Below are positions 21,606 through 32,269 of a stretch of DNA of 64,000 bases, piece after piece (within the stretch, counting starts at the first letter, position 1; each line of letters starts with the position of its first letter). Below the pieces are notes generated by a model. It had not been told where the DNA came from and ran no database searches. It was given only the letters and a program-made list of their open reading frames with translations. The stretch comes from Siphonodentalium dalli (lineage: Eukaryota; Mollusca; Scaphopoda; Gadilida; Siphonodentaliidae), in contig CP136068.1 of NCBI GenBank assembly GCA_032622095.1, positions 58,862,025 through 58,926,024 of the forward strand, in the 5' to 3' direction. The position numbers were made by a program, and so were the translations under genes.

Positions 21606-22189
21606 GATTATGGAATATAACTAATATTAATTGATAGTTGGGGGTTCAAAAGAATCCCGAGTTTTTTTCTTCTTTTTTCGCTGTATTCATTCGTCATCGT
21701 CCGCTTCGTACCCACTGTCATCTGATGAAGACTGATCTTGCCAAATAGTAACATATATAAAACTCGTTCATTTGACTAATACTTACTGATCGGTTGCTTC
21801 CGCATATCATTCCAATTATGCCCGTATTGTATACTCTATCAATTACATCCATTTGTTATCCCATGCAAGATCCTATCTAATTCAGCCGCACAAAACAAAT
21901 TCTTATATATCTGTCATTCAATTATAGATAAATCACTGACCTGATCTCGCTCGAAACAGTTTCAATGACCCGATTCATTCTTGTATACTCTATCAATTAC
22001 AACCCATTCAACACACTCATTAAATTCAATGACCCAATTCATTCTTCTATCTTTCCCTTTAAATACATTTCAATAGCATCCATTTAAATTCAATTGTTGT
22101 CCCTTTAAACCCATTGTCTACCTTTAAATTTAAATACCCCCCTTAACAACACAACAAAGCAACGTGTTATGTAAACATTGGTTGAACGG

Positions 22190-22714
22190 TTGAACCTCGC
22201 TTCGGGGCGAGACAGCTCTATATATACTACTGACGTGCTTCAAGATCTACTTGACAGCTACAATTCTTCTTTTCACCGAAGTATCGGTATGGTGCCGAGA
22301 GAAGTCACACTCTATAAAGTCGGGGAGGTGTGGTGGAATTTGTATGGTAAACACACGACTCGACGAGCTCGTCCAGCTGAAGGCGAACTACAGTTTTCGG
22401 TTGGTGATTTATTGAGAATCTCACACAGGAAAAGATTATTTCAAAAAGGATATGAAGCTAACTGGTCTCGTGAATTGTTCAGAATTACTGGGGTTCTGAC
22501 GACCTCACCTACGACCTATCGCCTGTGTGACTATTCTGGCGAAGATCTAGAGGGCACTTTCTACCCGAAAGAGTTTCAGAAAGTTATCGAACCGGAAGGT
22601 TTCAAGATTGAGAAGGTTCTAAAAAGAGAGAAAAATAAACTCATTGTTAAATTTCTCGGGTATCCCTCAAAATTTAATGCCTGGGTACATAAAAGTGCGT
22701 TAATTAGTGATTGA
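22190..22714 (+). pseudogene. Integrase C-terminal part with chromodomain-like module
   Basis: This is the continuation of the integrase broken at 19163. The open frame begins at a TTG at 22178, but its first ~12 codons probably belong to the insertion; integrase-like sequence starts around D-V-L-Q-D-L-L-D-S-Y-N near 22230, the conserved helix after the catalytic Glu. It is followed by H-R-S-I-G-M-V-P, then an SH3-like DNA-binding segment (F-S-V-G-D-L-L-R-I-S near residue 75) and a chromodomain-like tail (F-K-I-E-K-V-L-K-R ... K-F-L-G-Y-P-S-K-F-N-A-W-V). Chromodomains of this kind can direct integration through histone marks. This part carries no internal stop. It is separated from the catalytic half by ~3 kb and lacks its own start, so it is not a functional gene. 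Confidence 0.9.
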
Positions 22715-22727
22715 GTCAGTTCTCGAG

Positions 22728-22949
22728 ATGGATCGGAATAACGACAATGCAAGTCGTAGTTGGTTGTGTTGTTGGGTCGACTGCAGTAAGGACCAAGTTA
22801 CTTACACAACACAAATTATCGTTCTCTACTTTATAATAGTGGCTGCTGTGTTGAATATATCACTCGACAATGGAGATCAGCAGCTGTGGACAGCTCTTCT
22901 TACTTCGTCAGTCAGAATATTGCGCCCGAACCCTAAAGCTAAGAAATGA
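22728..22949 (+). CDS. Small Polinton membrane protein, 73 aa
   Basis: The frame is intact. The first ATG is at 22728, 13 bp after the integrase stop; the frame also extends upstream to a GTG at 22707. After a Cys-rich stretch (W-L-C-C-W-V-D-C) there is a hydrophobic segment (about residues 23-44, Q-I-I-V-L-Y-F-I-I-V-A-A-V-L) long enough to span a membrane, then N-G-D-x-x-L-W and a basic C-terminus ending K-A-K-K. A protein of this size and pattern sits between integrase and penton in many invertebrate Polintons; its function is unknown. Its TGA overlaps the ATG of the next gene by four bases (ATGA at 22946), a compact viral-style arrangement. Confidence 0.75.
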   Translation: MDRNNDNASRSWLCCWVDCSKDQVTYTTQIIVLYFIIVAAVLNISLDNGDQQLWTALLTSSVRILRPNPKAKK

Positions 22950-23600
22950 ACAGTTCTTATATTACTTTCCCGAGCAATGCTTCTATGGACTATTACCCGA
23001 AGAACACGGCTTCTCAATTCACGACCAAACTACCCGCTTCAATTAACCTCGAAGGAGAATGGGAGGTAGGGCTCGCTGAGATACAATTTCCCTATTCGTG
23101 GTATACCGTTTCTAGAGATGATGTTTGGTTTGAGGTGAAGAGAAATAACAGATACCGAACGACCTATTTACCAGTAGGCAATTACGAAAATCCGCAACAA
23201 ATGATATATGAGCTGTACATACAATGTGACTCAATATCAAACCCATATATCGCGTTCACCTACAACGAATCTTCAACACTTTTAGAAATGTCTATCAGGG
23301 AAAGGACGACTTTTAAGGTCAGTGAAATGTTCGCGCATATCATGGGTATGGACGTGCGTGAAATGAAGACCGGATATCACGAATCGGTGCGCCCTGTCAG
23401 TATCGCTAGGGCAAAATTAGCCTCTGTCTACGTGTATTCAGACGTGGTGAAAGAACAAATCATCGGAGATACATACGCTCCGTTGCTTCGAACGGTTCCG
23501 ATCACCGTAAAACTACGGAGAGCAATGCAGTCAAATTTTCAACCGAATTTATTACCTACCTATCAATAAGAAGAATCTCGATTCCATCGAGATCAATATA
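22946..23600 (+). pseudogene. Penton-like minor capsid protein, truncated
   Basis: This starts at ATG 22946, overlapping the stop of the membrane-protein gene. The opening S-S-Y-I-T-F-P-S-N-A-S-M, the E-W-E-V-G-L-A-E-I-Q-F-P-Y-S-W segment (about residues 37-51) and the Y-V-Y-S-D-V segment (~165) identify the Polinton minor capsid/penton protein, a single jelly-roll protein placed at the capsid five-fold vertices. The open frame stops after 207 codons at 23569. A frameshift near 23515-23530 moves the remaining recognisable residues (D-S-I-E-I-N-I) into the frame that now runs into the next gene. Sequence for the protein's C-terminal end is missing through a deletion close to 23625. No useful penton could be made. 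Confidence 0.8.
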
Positions 23601-24005
23601 ATGACATCAACTGCTTACTGTTGTGACGGTAGCCTATATGATGCTTACTATAGGAAACAAGTCGGCAGAGGTCTTCCAGTTTTCGCAGGAGCTAGAATTC
23701 AGAGGGGCTACGGTAGTATTTTTGGAGGTATTCGCAACGCTTTACTACCGTTGATGAAAAGAGCTGGCAAACATCTGCTTTCTGGTGGGATAGGTTTAGC
23801 CAGCAATTTGATTGAAGGCGGTGACTTTAAGGAATCGTTGGTCCGAAGAGGGGGACAAACCGGCAAGAGAGTGTTGAATGATCTCAGTGGGGTCAAGTCT
23901 ATAAAACGCAAGAAGCTCAGAAAGAAACTCATTTCCAAGACGAATAAGGACATATTCGGTTCATATAATGTCTCTCATAAACCCCAAGACAGCAGAGAGT
24001 GTTAA
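23601..24005 (+). pseudogene. pVI-like minor virion protein, fused to penton tail
   Basis: The ORF opens at 23601 with a few residues that belong to the end of the penton frame (I-M-T-S-T), then passes into a pVI-like protein recognisable from Y-Y-R-K-Q-V-G-R-G-L-P-V-F onward. The G-R-G-L-P-V-F-A-G and R-G-Y-G-S-I-F-G-G blocks and the glycine-rich amphipathic stretch resemble the membrane-active pVI-type proteins of adintoviruses and Polintons, which help the particle leave the endosome. The original start codon and first residues appear lost in the same deletion that removed the penton C-terminus. The C-terminus is basic (K-R-K-K-L-R-K-K) and the last 38 bp overlap the major capsid start at 23968. 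Family call by pattern. Confidence 0.65.
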
Positions 24006-26604
24006 CAGTGAATTGGATCTATTTACGTTACCGAATACCCAGACCTCGGTGCTTAAAGCACCCTGGGTAGAATACAGACCCGTTTCTACAATAACTCACG
24101 GAAGTCCTATAGAATTTCACATTGAAGGAATCGGAGATGACTTCGTTGATCTATACAATTCTCATATTCACGTTAAAGCTAATATAGTGAGGAATGACGG
24201 AGGAGATCTGGCGGCTGGAGCTAATGTCGCCCCTGTTAACAATTTTCTCCATAGTATGTTTTCTCAAGTAGACGTCTCACTGAACGATAAATTAATCACA
24301 CAATCTACCAACACTTACCCCTATGTCGTTATCTACAGACCTTACTCAGTTTCGGTCCGGCGGCTAAAGATTTGCAGCTAAGTAACGTTTGTTGGGTTAA
24401 GGACACGGTCACTAAAATGGAGACTACCAGAAATGACAACGTCGGATACAAACTCAGGAAAGAAATTGTGGCTACCAGTAAGGACTTGGACATGATTGGC
24501 AAATTACACCTCAGTGTTTTTAATCAAAACCGATATCTGCCAAATGGTGTAAATCTTTGTTTGAAATTAATTCGATCCAAAGACTCATTCTGTTTGATGT
24601 CATCGGATGCAGAGGGTACCTACAAGGTGAACGTGAAAGAAGTTTCTCTATTCGTGCGCAAAGTATGCGTTCAACAGGCTGTCAATTTAGCGATAATAAA
24701 TGCTATGAAAAGCGGAAATCTCATGTATCCTATACAGCGAGTGGTTTGCACACTTTTTCCGTACCTAACGGTAGCATGTCGCTAACCAAAGAACACTTAT
24801 TGCAAGGTCGAGTCCCGCGTCGTGTAGTCCTCTGTTGCGTGGACAACCAAGCATTCAACGGAGCAGTCGCGAAGAACCCTTTCAATTTGAACGAGAGGCC
24901 GATCACGATCGGCAGATGTTTAACCCATCCCTTGGCGATAGTAAATTGTTAAGATCAGAATCATAATCTTTTAATGTTGAATTATAGAGTATACTGTTAT
25001 GATCTAAAGTAGTATATGACAAATGTACATAATAACCAGTAATAACACAAATTATTGGAATGTATGAGTCAATATAGAAGGGTTAATATAACATCTAAAC
25101 TCTAGAGCCTGTCACCACTATCATGGTGTGAGCAGTTCTATTCATGTTGTTGCAAATTGCCATGTGAGATATCAAAATAATATAATTATTTATTTAATGG
25201 AAAAGGTTAAAAGACATGGAATGGGTAAAAGGGGTTAAATCACCTATCTCTGCCCTGTTTGATCCAATGTAGTCCCATCATCCAAGGACTTAGAGAGCTC
25301 CATTGGTCTAGTTAAATAAATTCACCTGGCTAAGTTGTGGTTAAAAAGATAGCTAAATCAATTTATCCAATAATTCACTGTGTCTCTTATACAGACCTAA
25401 CATATGAGGGCTATAAATAACTCTCAAAGCAATAAACTATATTGTCTTTTATCTTGCTCACAGAGAAGCAGGTATTCATTAATTGTAAGTTACTTGGGTT
25501 ATAATCTGGATAATTCTTAGTTTAAAAAGGGCCATATCTCTGGTATAACAAATTGGATCTAACCCATATTCAAACTCGTTCTGTATTTTGAGTTGAGAAA
25601 CTCACATACCAAATTTGGTTCCTATCAGATGAAAAATGGTTGATTTATCGAAGTACATGTATGTGTGAATCATATGTCAAAGGACCATAACACCATTAAA
25701 AAAAATCCGATCAAACCCATATTCGAAATCAATCTGTATGTTGGTCTGAGAAACTCATACACCAAATTTGGTTCCAATCAGATAAAAAATGTTTGAGTTA
25801 TGGCAGAATTCATGAATTCTAAGTCGAAAAAGGGCCATAACTCCATAAAAAAAAGTCGGATCAAACCCATATTCGAACTCGATCTGTATTTTGGGCCGAG
25901 AAACTCACATACCAAATTTGGTTCCGATCAGATAAAAAATGTTTGAGTTATGGCAGAATGCGTGAATTCTAAGTCGAAAAAGGGCCATAACTCTGTCAAA
26001 AAAAGTCGGATCAAACCCATATTCGAACTGGATCTGTATTTTGGGCTGAAAACCCCATATACAAAATTTGGTTTTGATCAGGTAAAAAATGTTTGAGTTA
26101 TCGCATTACACGTAAAGTGTCTACGGACGGACAGACAGACGGACGGACGGACGCACGACGAGTGGTCAATCCGGACAACGACACTATGTTTACCATACAT
26201 GGTATGGGTAAACATAAAAACTACAACATTAATTTCGTAACTCTATCCTTGGATGGGGTTTATATACCCAGCAAACCGCTGATGCCCGATTTCGATAATC
26301 AAGCTGTAGCTAGGAGTTACGCCAATATGTTCCAAGGATCGGGTCGATTCTACTAAGATTTGGGAAATGGGTTAACAAAAAAAAAGATTTTATTAATGGA
26401 TTCGCGGCTTGGCCTCTCGATTTAACACCCACTTTGTCAGCTGGAGATGGGAATTTTGATCTAGTCAAGAACGGGAATTTGAGATTGGAGATGGGTTTCG
26501 CTACTGCACTACCCAACACAATAAATGTTATTGCATACGCCGAGTTCGATGACATCATTCAAATTGATTCATCGAGAAATATCATCTTCGACTTCCTAAC
26601 ATAA
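23968..26604 (+). pseudogene. Double jelly-roll major capsid protein, broken
   Basis: This is the major capsid protein of the Polinton, the building block of the icosahedral shell. The start at ATG 23968 is followed by typical early residues (D-L-F-T-L-P-N-T-Q-T-S-V). Coding sequence is readable in pieces: 23968 to ~24325; ~24330 to ~24740 after a frameshift (M-I-G-K-L-H-L, N-R-Y-L-P-N-G-V); ~24735 to 24888 after another (L-C-C-V-D-N-Q-A-F-N-G); then a ~1.3-kb insertion; ~26213 to 26357; and, after a TAA at 26354-26356 and a frame change near an A-run (26378-26387), 26399 to the terminal TAA at 26602-26604 (Y-A-E-F-D-D-I-I). At least three frame lesions plus the insertion make it non-functional. 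Confidence 0.9.
24890..26212. mobile_element. ~1.3-kb repeat insertion in the capsid gene
   Basis: Capsid similarity stops near 24888 and resumes near 26213. The inserted DNA is AT-rich. From ~25500 it has four tandem units of ~150 bp (GGATCAAACCCATATTCGAA near 25556 [variant], 25709, 25858 and 26009), each with ACCAAATTTGGTTCC and AAAGGGCCATAACTC, and it ends in a (GGAC)n run near 26123-26150 followed by a short palindrome around 26196. Repeats with ACGGACGGACAGACGG tails are common in mollusc genomes. No coding sequence; precise edges and target duplication were not resolved. Confidence 0.7.
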
Positions 26605-26619
26605 CAGTTATAAGACAAG

Positions 26620-27122
26620 ATGGACGGTGGTCAGATGAATCGTTTCTATTAAGAGATCTTTTCACCGGGAAGACGTTCGTTGGGGTGTTCGCTCAAGATG
26701 ACTTGATCGGGGTTAAATTCAGACTGCCATTTTCCCTGGTAGTGACTACGGACAGACACCACGAACCAGGCCGTCATTGGGTAGCTATACACGTTAACAG
26801 CCTCGGGACGGGTTCGTATTTCAATAGTTACGGAGTGGGACCTTTCCATATACACGAGTTCACAAACTTCCTAGATGAGAATGCTAGCTCGTGGAACTAT
26901 AATCATATGCGACTCCAGGGTCATTGGTCGGAGGTCTGTGGACTTTACTGCATATATTTTCTGAAAAGAATTAATAGAGGAGCGTCGATTACTGGTATAA
27001 CTGAAGCGTTCAGCGAATGGGACTTTGCCTCCAAAGACTATAATATAATCAGATCGATAATTGACGGAAAGGCGGTCGTTTCAGACCGACGATGTGCGAT
27101 AGTCGCTCGATCGATAACGTAG
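26620..27122 (+). pseudogene. Adenain-type cysteine protease, frameshifted
   Basis: This is the maturation protease that cleaves virion precursors in adenoviruses, adintoviruses and Polintons. It probably begins at ATG 26620, 15 bp after the capsid stop; ten codons on, a TAA at 26650-26652 and a frameshift break it. The remainder is open to TAG 27120-27122. The catalytic His is in G-R-H-W-V-A-I-H-V (26770-26795), and the Gln/Cys pair in L-Q-G-H-W-S-E-V-C-G-L-Y-C (26914-26950). The third catalytic position, normally acidic in a Y-F-D/E-S-Y-G context, reads Asn here (Y-F-N-S-Y-G near 26820). Both the frameshift and the Asn argue that it is inactive. Family identity is firm. Confidence 0.9.
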
Positions 27123-27211
27123 GTGGTTCCGATCGCTTCTTTAAAACGAGAATTTCGAGGGAGTGACAGCATTTGAGCCAAAATTTATTTTTATCAAACA
27201 ACTCCGAAATC

Positions 27212-27606
27212 ATGATCCATTTGGGTAGAACTATCTACGCGGACGTCTCGCTTTACATGGGGAAACCGAAAATCCACATACGGAAATACTATCAGAAAGA
27301 TGGCAAAAACGTCCCCCCGACATATGGGATTGCTTTGGACCCGAGCGAGTTCAATATTCTGCGAGATAATGTTGATAAACTCCAAGAACTCGTCCAGCTG
27401 AAGATGCTACCGAAGAATTTCTTCTCAGAAACTCTGGACGAACACTCGACGTTGAGAGCTATACTGCTGACTACCTACACCGAGATGGGAAGAAAGCCGT
27501 TGACTCGGAGTTGCAGAGTATGTGTTTCGGTTGCATTAATAATTGTGGATCTCAAAAAGACCACGACATGTGTTTGGGTGATGATGTCGATATGAAACGG
27601 CGATGA
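27212..27606 (+). pseudogene. PC4-like ssDNA-binding protein, frameshifted
   Basis: The first ATG is 27212. Residues ~3-60 fit the PC4/p15 transcriptional-coactivator fold: L-G-R-T-I-Y-A-D-V-S (strand 1), K-I-H-I-R-K-Y-Y (strand with the basic/aromatic pair), Y-G-I-A-L-D-P-S-E-F (strand plus start of helix) and a helix N-V-D-K-L-Q-E-L. In the family this dimeric fold binds single-stranded or melted DNA; in a virus-like element it could aid replication or transcription (inference). After ~90 codons a frameshift near 27500 separates a Cys-rich tail (C-x2-C-x3-C, then C) that ends at TGA 27604-27606. A further 31-codon piece at 27635-27730 may be the original end. It sits between protease and polymerase. 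Confidence 0.7.
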
Positions 27607-27673
27607 AAAAAATAAATAGAACTGTGCTAAATTCATGGAAGAGGCGAAGAAAAATAACATTGAAGCGACATTG

Positions 27674-27963
27674 AGTGACTTTCAAGCTATAGTTATATCT
27701 GACCAGGAACTTCGCAAGGCTATCGTCTGAACATTTTAGTCAGAGCAGGAAGAACAATTATCTAAAATGTATAAGTGTTGTATCTACATAAATGTTCCAG
27801 TATCCTACAACTATTCCCTGAATCAGACACCTGAATAGTGTTGTTGTCGTGAGTGACTTTCAGTATATCATCAGGAACTTCGTGACATTCAAGAACAATT
27901 ATCTAAACAATGTATAAGTGTTGTATTTTATATCTATATAAATGTGTGTTAGTCATATTCCAG
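27674..27963. repeat. Imperfect tandem duplication after the PC4-like gene
   Basis: GAGTGACTTTCA...CAGGAACTTCG...AAGAACAATTATCTAAA...TGTATAAGTGTTGTAT is present at 27674-27800 and again, diverged and shortened, at 27851-27963. The unit includes the last codons of the 27635-27730 frame. Confidence 0.7.
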
Positions 27964-28024
27964 TTTTTTCCAAATATTCCTCGTGATTCTTCGAATTGGG
28001 TTCACATAGCTCGCATCCTATACC

Positions 28025-28800
28025 GTACGTTATTTTCGGTGGTATTTTCGGGCGAGTGTTAAAGCGCTCACGCCCGAACATACACGCTCAAAACAGCGAG
28101 GTTATAGCGGTTTAGTGGAGGGGCTATCTCTCACTCTCTATCTCTCTCTCCCTCTCTCCCCAAACCCGAGGTGTAAACGCTCTTCGTTGTCCGACCAAAT
28201 CGAAAATGGGTGTGACCCCTTCATTGTTCGAACGACCGAAATGGTCGTGTCCCCGAGTCGAAACGCTGCCAGGATCAGACCGAAAATAGGTGTGTCCCCG
28301 ATGAGTAAACGCTCTTCATTGTCCGGACGACGGTTGAAAATGGGTGTGCCCCCGAATCGAAACGCTATCAGGATCAGACCGAAAATGGGTCCCCGAATCG
28401 AAACGCATCCAGGATCAGACCGAAAATAGGTGTGTCCCCGATGAGTAAACGCTCTTCATTGGTCGGACGACGGTCGAAAATGGGGGTACCCTCGAATCGA
28501 AACGCTGTCAGGATCAGACCGAAAATGGGTGCGTGTCGCCGATGCGTCTTCATTGTCCGGATAAGAATCCCTACGTGACCCCGAACCGCAACGCTGTCCG
28601 GATCAGACGACGCCCCCGAAAAAGTGTGTGTGTGTGTCCCCGAATCGAAACGCTGTCAGGATCAGACCACGACCGAGGGCACTGTCCCATATGCGTCTTC
28701 ATTGTCCGTATCAGAACCACACGACGATCGTGAAATAGGTATCAGCGAATCGTAACGCTCTTCATTACGATTGGGAGCCCCGAATCGAAACGTCGTCCTG
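28025..28800. repeat. Degenerate tandem repeats (AACGCTCTTCATT family)
   Basis: Recurring phrases are CCCCGAATCGAAACGCTGTC, AGGATCAGACCGAAAATGGG and GTAAACGCTCTTCATTGTCC. The AACGCTCTT(C/T)ATT motif also occurs at 30326, 45809, 44305, 63471 and 63870, so it belongs to a dispersed family. The long frames here (28115-28429) are repeat artefacts. Confidence 0.7.
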
Positions 28801-28815
28801 ATCAGAACCCTCGAC

Positions 28816-30250
28816 GTGTTTCATCTATTATATATTTTGGAAGATCTGTCTGTGTATCTGTCTGTGTGTGTGTTCGCGATGAAACTTGGTATGTGGAGGT
28901 ATTTTCGGCCGGGGGTGGCATGTGCCTATTAATTTGTCCGTGCGACGTAACCTTGACCTTGAAATCGAGTAATTTCAAGGTCAAACGCCCGAATATCACG
29001 GGATTTCGATGAAACTTGGTACGTGGGGTAAATAAGGCCGGGGAGTGTCATAAACCTATTAATTTGCCGGTGCGATGTGACCCTAACCTTGAAATCGGGT
29101 CATTTCAAGGTCAAACGCCCGAATATCACGGGATTTCGATGAAACTTGGTATGTGGGGTACTTTCGTATTGGGAGTCTCATAAGCATATTCATTTGCCCG
29201 TGCGACGTGACCTTGACCTTGAAATCGGGTCAATTCAAGGTCATATCGCCAATTTTGATGGGATTTCGACGAAATTTGATACGTGGGGTTACTTTTGTCC
29301 ACTGAGTGTTTTGGACGGGTCGAGTCGTGACCCCGACCTGACCTTGACCTTCAAAATGATCAATTCAAGGTCAAATCGGGTAAAACCGGATGTATTTCGA
29401 CGGGCACGTTTGTCGGGTACTTTTGTCCGGGCAGTGTTTTGGACCCCACTTGACCTTAACCTTCAAAATGGACAATTCAAGGTCAAAGTCCGGACGAAGT
29501 CGGGTCACTTTCTAGTCTATTATATATTTTGGAAGATCTGTCTGTGTGTCTGTCTGTGTGACTGTAATCGATGGACTCGAAAACGGCCGAGCCGATTTCG
29601 ATGAAACTTGGTATGTGGGGGTATCTTCGGCCGGGGAATGGACATAGGCCTATTAATTTCCCCGTGCGACGTGACCTTGACCTTGCCATCGAGTAATTTC
29701 AAGGTCAAACGCCCGAATATCACGGGATTTCGATGAAACTTGGTATGTGGGGGTACCTTCGGACGGGGAGTGGCATAAACCTATGAATGTGCCCGTGCGA
29801 CGTGACCTTGACCTTGAAATCGGGTCATTTCAAGGTCAAGCGCCCGAATATCACGGGATTTCGATAAAACTTGATATGTGGGGTACCTTCGGTCGGGGAG
29901 TGGCATAGGCCTATTAATTTGCCCGTGCGACGTGACCTTGACCTTGAAATTGGGTCATTTCAAGGTCAAATCGTGAATTTTGATGGGATTTCGACGAAAT
30001 TTGATACGTGGGGTTACTTTTGTCCACTGAGTGTTTTGGGCGGGTCGAGTCGTGACCCCGACCTGACTTTGACCTTCAAAATGATCTTCGAGGTCAAATC
30101 GGGTAAAACCGGATGGATTTCGATGGGTACTTTTGTCCGGTACTTTTGTCCGGGCAGTGTTTTGCACGGGTCAAATCGTGACCCCACCTGACCTTGGCCT
30201 TCAAAATGGACAATTCAAGGTCAAAGCCCGGACGAAGTCGGGTCACCTTC
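28816..30250. repeat. Two ~0.7-kb units built of ~126-bp repeats
   Basis: Each unit (28816-29519 and 29520-30250) opens with TATTATATATTTTGGAAGAT and a (CTGT)n-like stretch, then holds four or more ~126-bp repeats with GATTTCGATGAAACTTGGTA and CGTGACCTTGACCTTGAAAT, and ends CGGGTCACNTTCTAGT followed by TAT-rich sequence. The end CTAG and the start in T(C)TATT would fit a Helitron-like unit, but no 3' hairpin is secure. It lies between the PC4-like gene and polymerase. (TA)n runs follow at ~30254-30290. 30291-30797 shows no gene. Confidence 0.75.
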
Positions 30251-30797
30251 TAGTATATATATATTATATATATATATATATATATATCGGGTGGCGTTAC
30301 AACCGAAATGGGTGTGTGATAAATGAACGCTCTTCATTAACCGAGCGGCGTGATAGCATCGAAACTAGGTTGGTTATGTGTGTGTGTGGTAACTCGCGCC
30401 AGACTATATTTAACACTGATCGACACGAGCGTGACAACTTACAAACAGCCTGATTTTATTGCGGTGGTCGAGAAGCAAGCTATAACATCAGATTATGATT
30501 TACAATAAAAAGGTTTTCGTGGTCAATTAAGTATTATACTTTTTATAGTAAAGTGATATCGATCGAGTTTTTCGTTTGAATAGGATTAAACACAGCATTT
30601 AGTTAACAGCCTCCGGTGGAGAATATCAATACGGACGGACGTGGACTCATGTCTTGTGCGTGCTTAATACATTACTGAACTGAAGGTAAACATCGGTCAG
30701 GTACTTTTAAAAGCTTTATCTAAACACTGCAGAGTGAATCGAATTAAAGGCATAAAATTGTAATTATCTCTCAGCGCTTGTAACACTCGCCGTCGGT

Positions 30798-31771
30798 GTG
30801 TATATATTATCTGATTGGTTACCGACTAACTCGAAAGATTTAAAAACAAAATTCTCTCTGAAAAGACATAAGCAGACGACCCACGAAAAGATTAAAACGT
30901 CAGACTGCAATATATGTGAGAAGACTTTTCGAGTTGCTTGGACTTTAAAGAGACACTTAGAATCTCACAAATCGGAAAGTACCAACTTACAAAGCATGCA
31001 GTGTGAAAAATTTTGCAAGAAATTCAGGGATCAGTGGGGACTTCGCAGACATAGCAAAGTACACGACCCTATATAAACCACGACATGCATGTTCAATCTG
31101 CGCGGCTGACTATGACTCGCTTAGGGCTTTGTTGCTACATAAACGAACGCACGCGACGAAATATCAGTGTCTCGCATGTGAACTTCGGTTCCCCAGTAAA
31201 CATAAACGTTTAAAATTGCAACACGCTCGAACTCTACACAGAAATCTCAGGCGAGCTAAAGCTGAAAGCCTACGAGTTCGGTCGTGCGATGTCAGGAATT
31301 GGGTTGATGCTGAAACTTCACCACCTCCCGAATTGATATCAGAAATGGATGCTGATGTTCAAGAACTTTTCAAACGAAATGGTGCTCATATTGCTACCCA
31401 GTTCCACATTGATTGCACGGTTCAGGATACATTCAACTTCAGACTGTCAGCTGGGAATATGCGGGAAATTCAAGAAAAGATGTATCGGGAGATTTTCGAT
31501 AAGATGAAAACTGCATTCAAATAAACTTTTCGTTTGGTTTCACCCTCAAACATATCGAAACTAACGAATACAGATATTTTGTGTCGTCACAGAACAACGC
31601 CCGCGTGTTACCCGAACCGAGACTCATTAAAAACAAAAGTGATTTCGATAAATTCGTAGAAGATGTTCTTGAATTAAATCTGGCGGAAACAGCTCGATTG
31701 AACAGACCCAACACAAAATACGCTGTACATTTATTAACGAATGTGACCTTTTACGTTTCCAAGTTAGTGTA
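30798..31771 (+). pseudogene. Protein-primed DNA polymerase B, N-terminal zinc-finger part
   Basis: This is the 5' part of the Polinton polymerase gene. The start is not clear; the open frame begins with a GTG at 30798. Three or four Cys2-His2 units are visible: C-N-I-C-E-K-T-F with H-L-E-S-H near 30910-30970, C-E-K-F-C with H-S-K-V-H near 31003-31065, C-S-I-C with H-K-R-T-H near 31090-31150, and C-L-A-C with a later H. A frameshift near 31070 and another near 31515 divide it into three frames (30798-31076, ~31070-31524, ~31525-31771). The last contains S-S-Q-N-N-A-R-V and H-L-L-T-N-V-T-F, conserved just upstream of the polymerase. It is then cut by the TIR element at 31775; the reading frame is continuous across that insertion if the 3-bp duplication is discounted. 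Confidence 0.8.
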
Positions 31772-32269
31772 CTACACTGCATGAAAAGCGAGATTTATAA
31801 AATATAAATGTTGCATAAATTTAGGACCCTGAATTTATGCATGCATTTATACATATTAAATTCGCCTTTATACAAAAATATAAATCTCTCATTTATATTT
31901 TTAAATCTCGCATAAATGTTGCATAAATTTAGGACCCTGAATTTATGCATTCATTGCATGATTTATACATATTAAATTCACCTTTCTTGGAACAGTGCCA
32001 GAGGTCAGTAGAGCTATTATGTCGCCAGCGAACATTTATAGCAATGTGGTAAATAGTTTATGTCACTTTAACACTATTGAGTTAAATGACATGCTGACAA
32101 CGTTTACCCACAAAAAGCCCATGACTGAAGACCTTTCGCATCAGGTATCTGGACAAAACGCCCTACAGATAAATGTGATATATATGTTATACCTCTATAG
32201 ACACATGTCGTGTTTCTCAAGTAAATGAATTAAAATGATTACAAATAAAGCATATTTGAGGTCATGAAT

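Larger units (their letters stand above)
19164..22189. mobile_element. ~3-kb insertion splitting the integrase gene
   Basis: Integrase similarity stops at 19160 and resumes near 22190-22215, so the DNA between is foreign to that gene. It begins with the 49-bp-arm hairpin and holds an intact zinc-finger/A32 ATPase gene, poly(A) signals, a small minus-strand frame and a SINE-like remnant. No terminal inverted repeat or target duplication was found at the right end; the exact right boundary is uncertain. From 21660 to 22170 it is AT-rich with repeats of CAATGACCC/ATTCATTC phrases and shows no gene, apart from a short acidic frame end on the minus strand (about 21690-21740). It could derive from a related Polinton. 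Confidence 0.6.

Noticed and set aside
21690-21870. Minus-strand acidic exon ending near 21690 with a possible donor (GTAAGT-like) near 21780
   Set aside because: Acceptor is poor and no upstream exon can be identified; too little to call a gene.
28115-28733. Arg/Pro-rich frames
   Set aside because: They arise from tandem repeats with no start context or family similarity.
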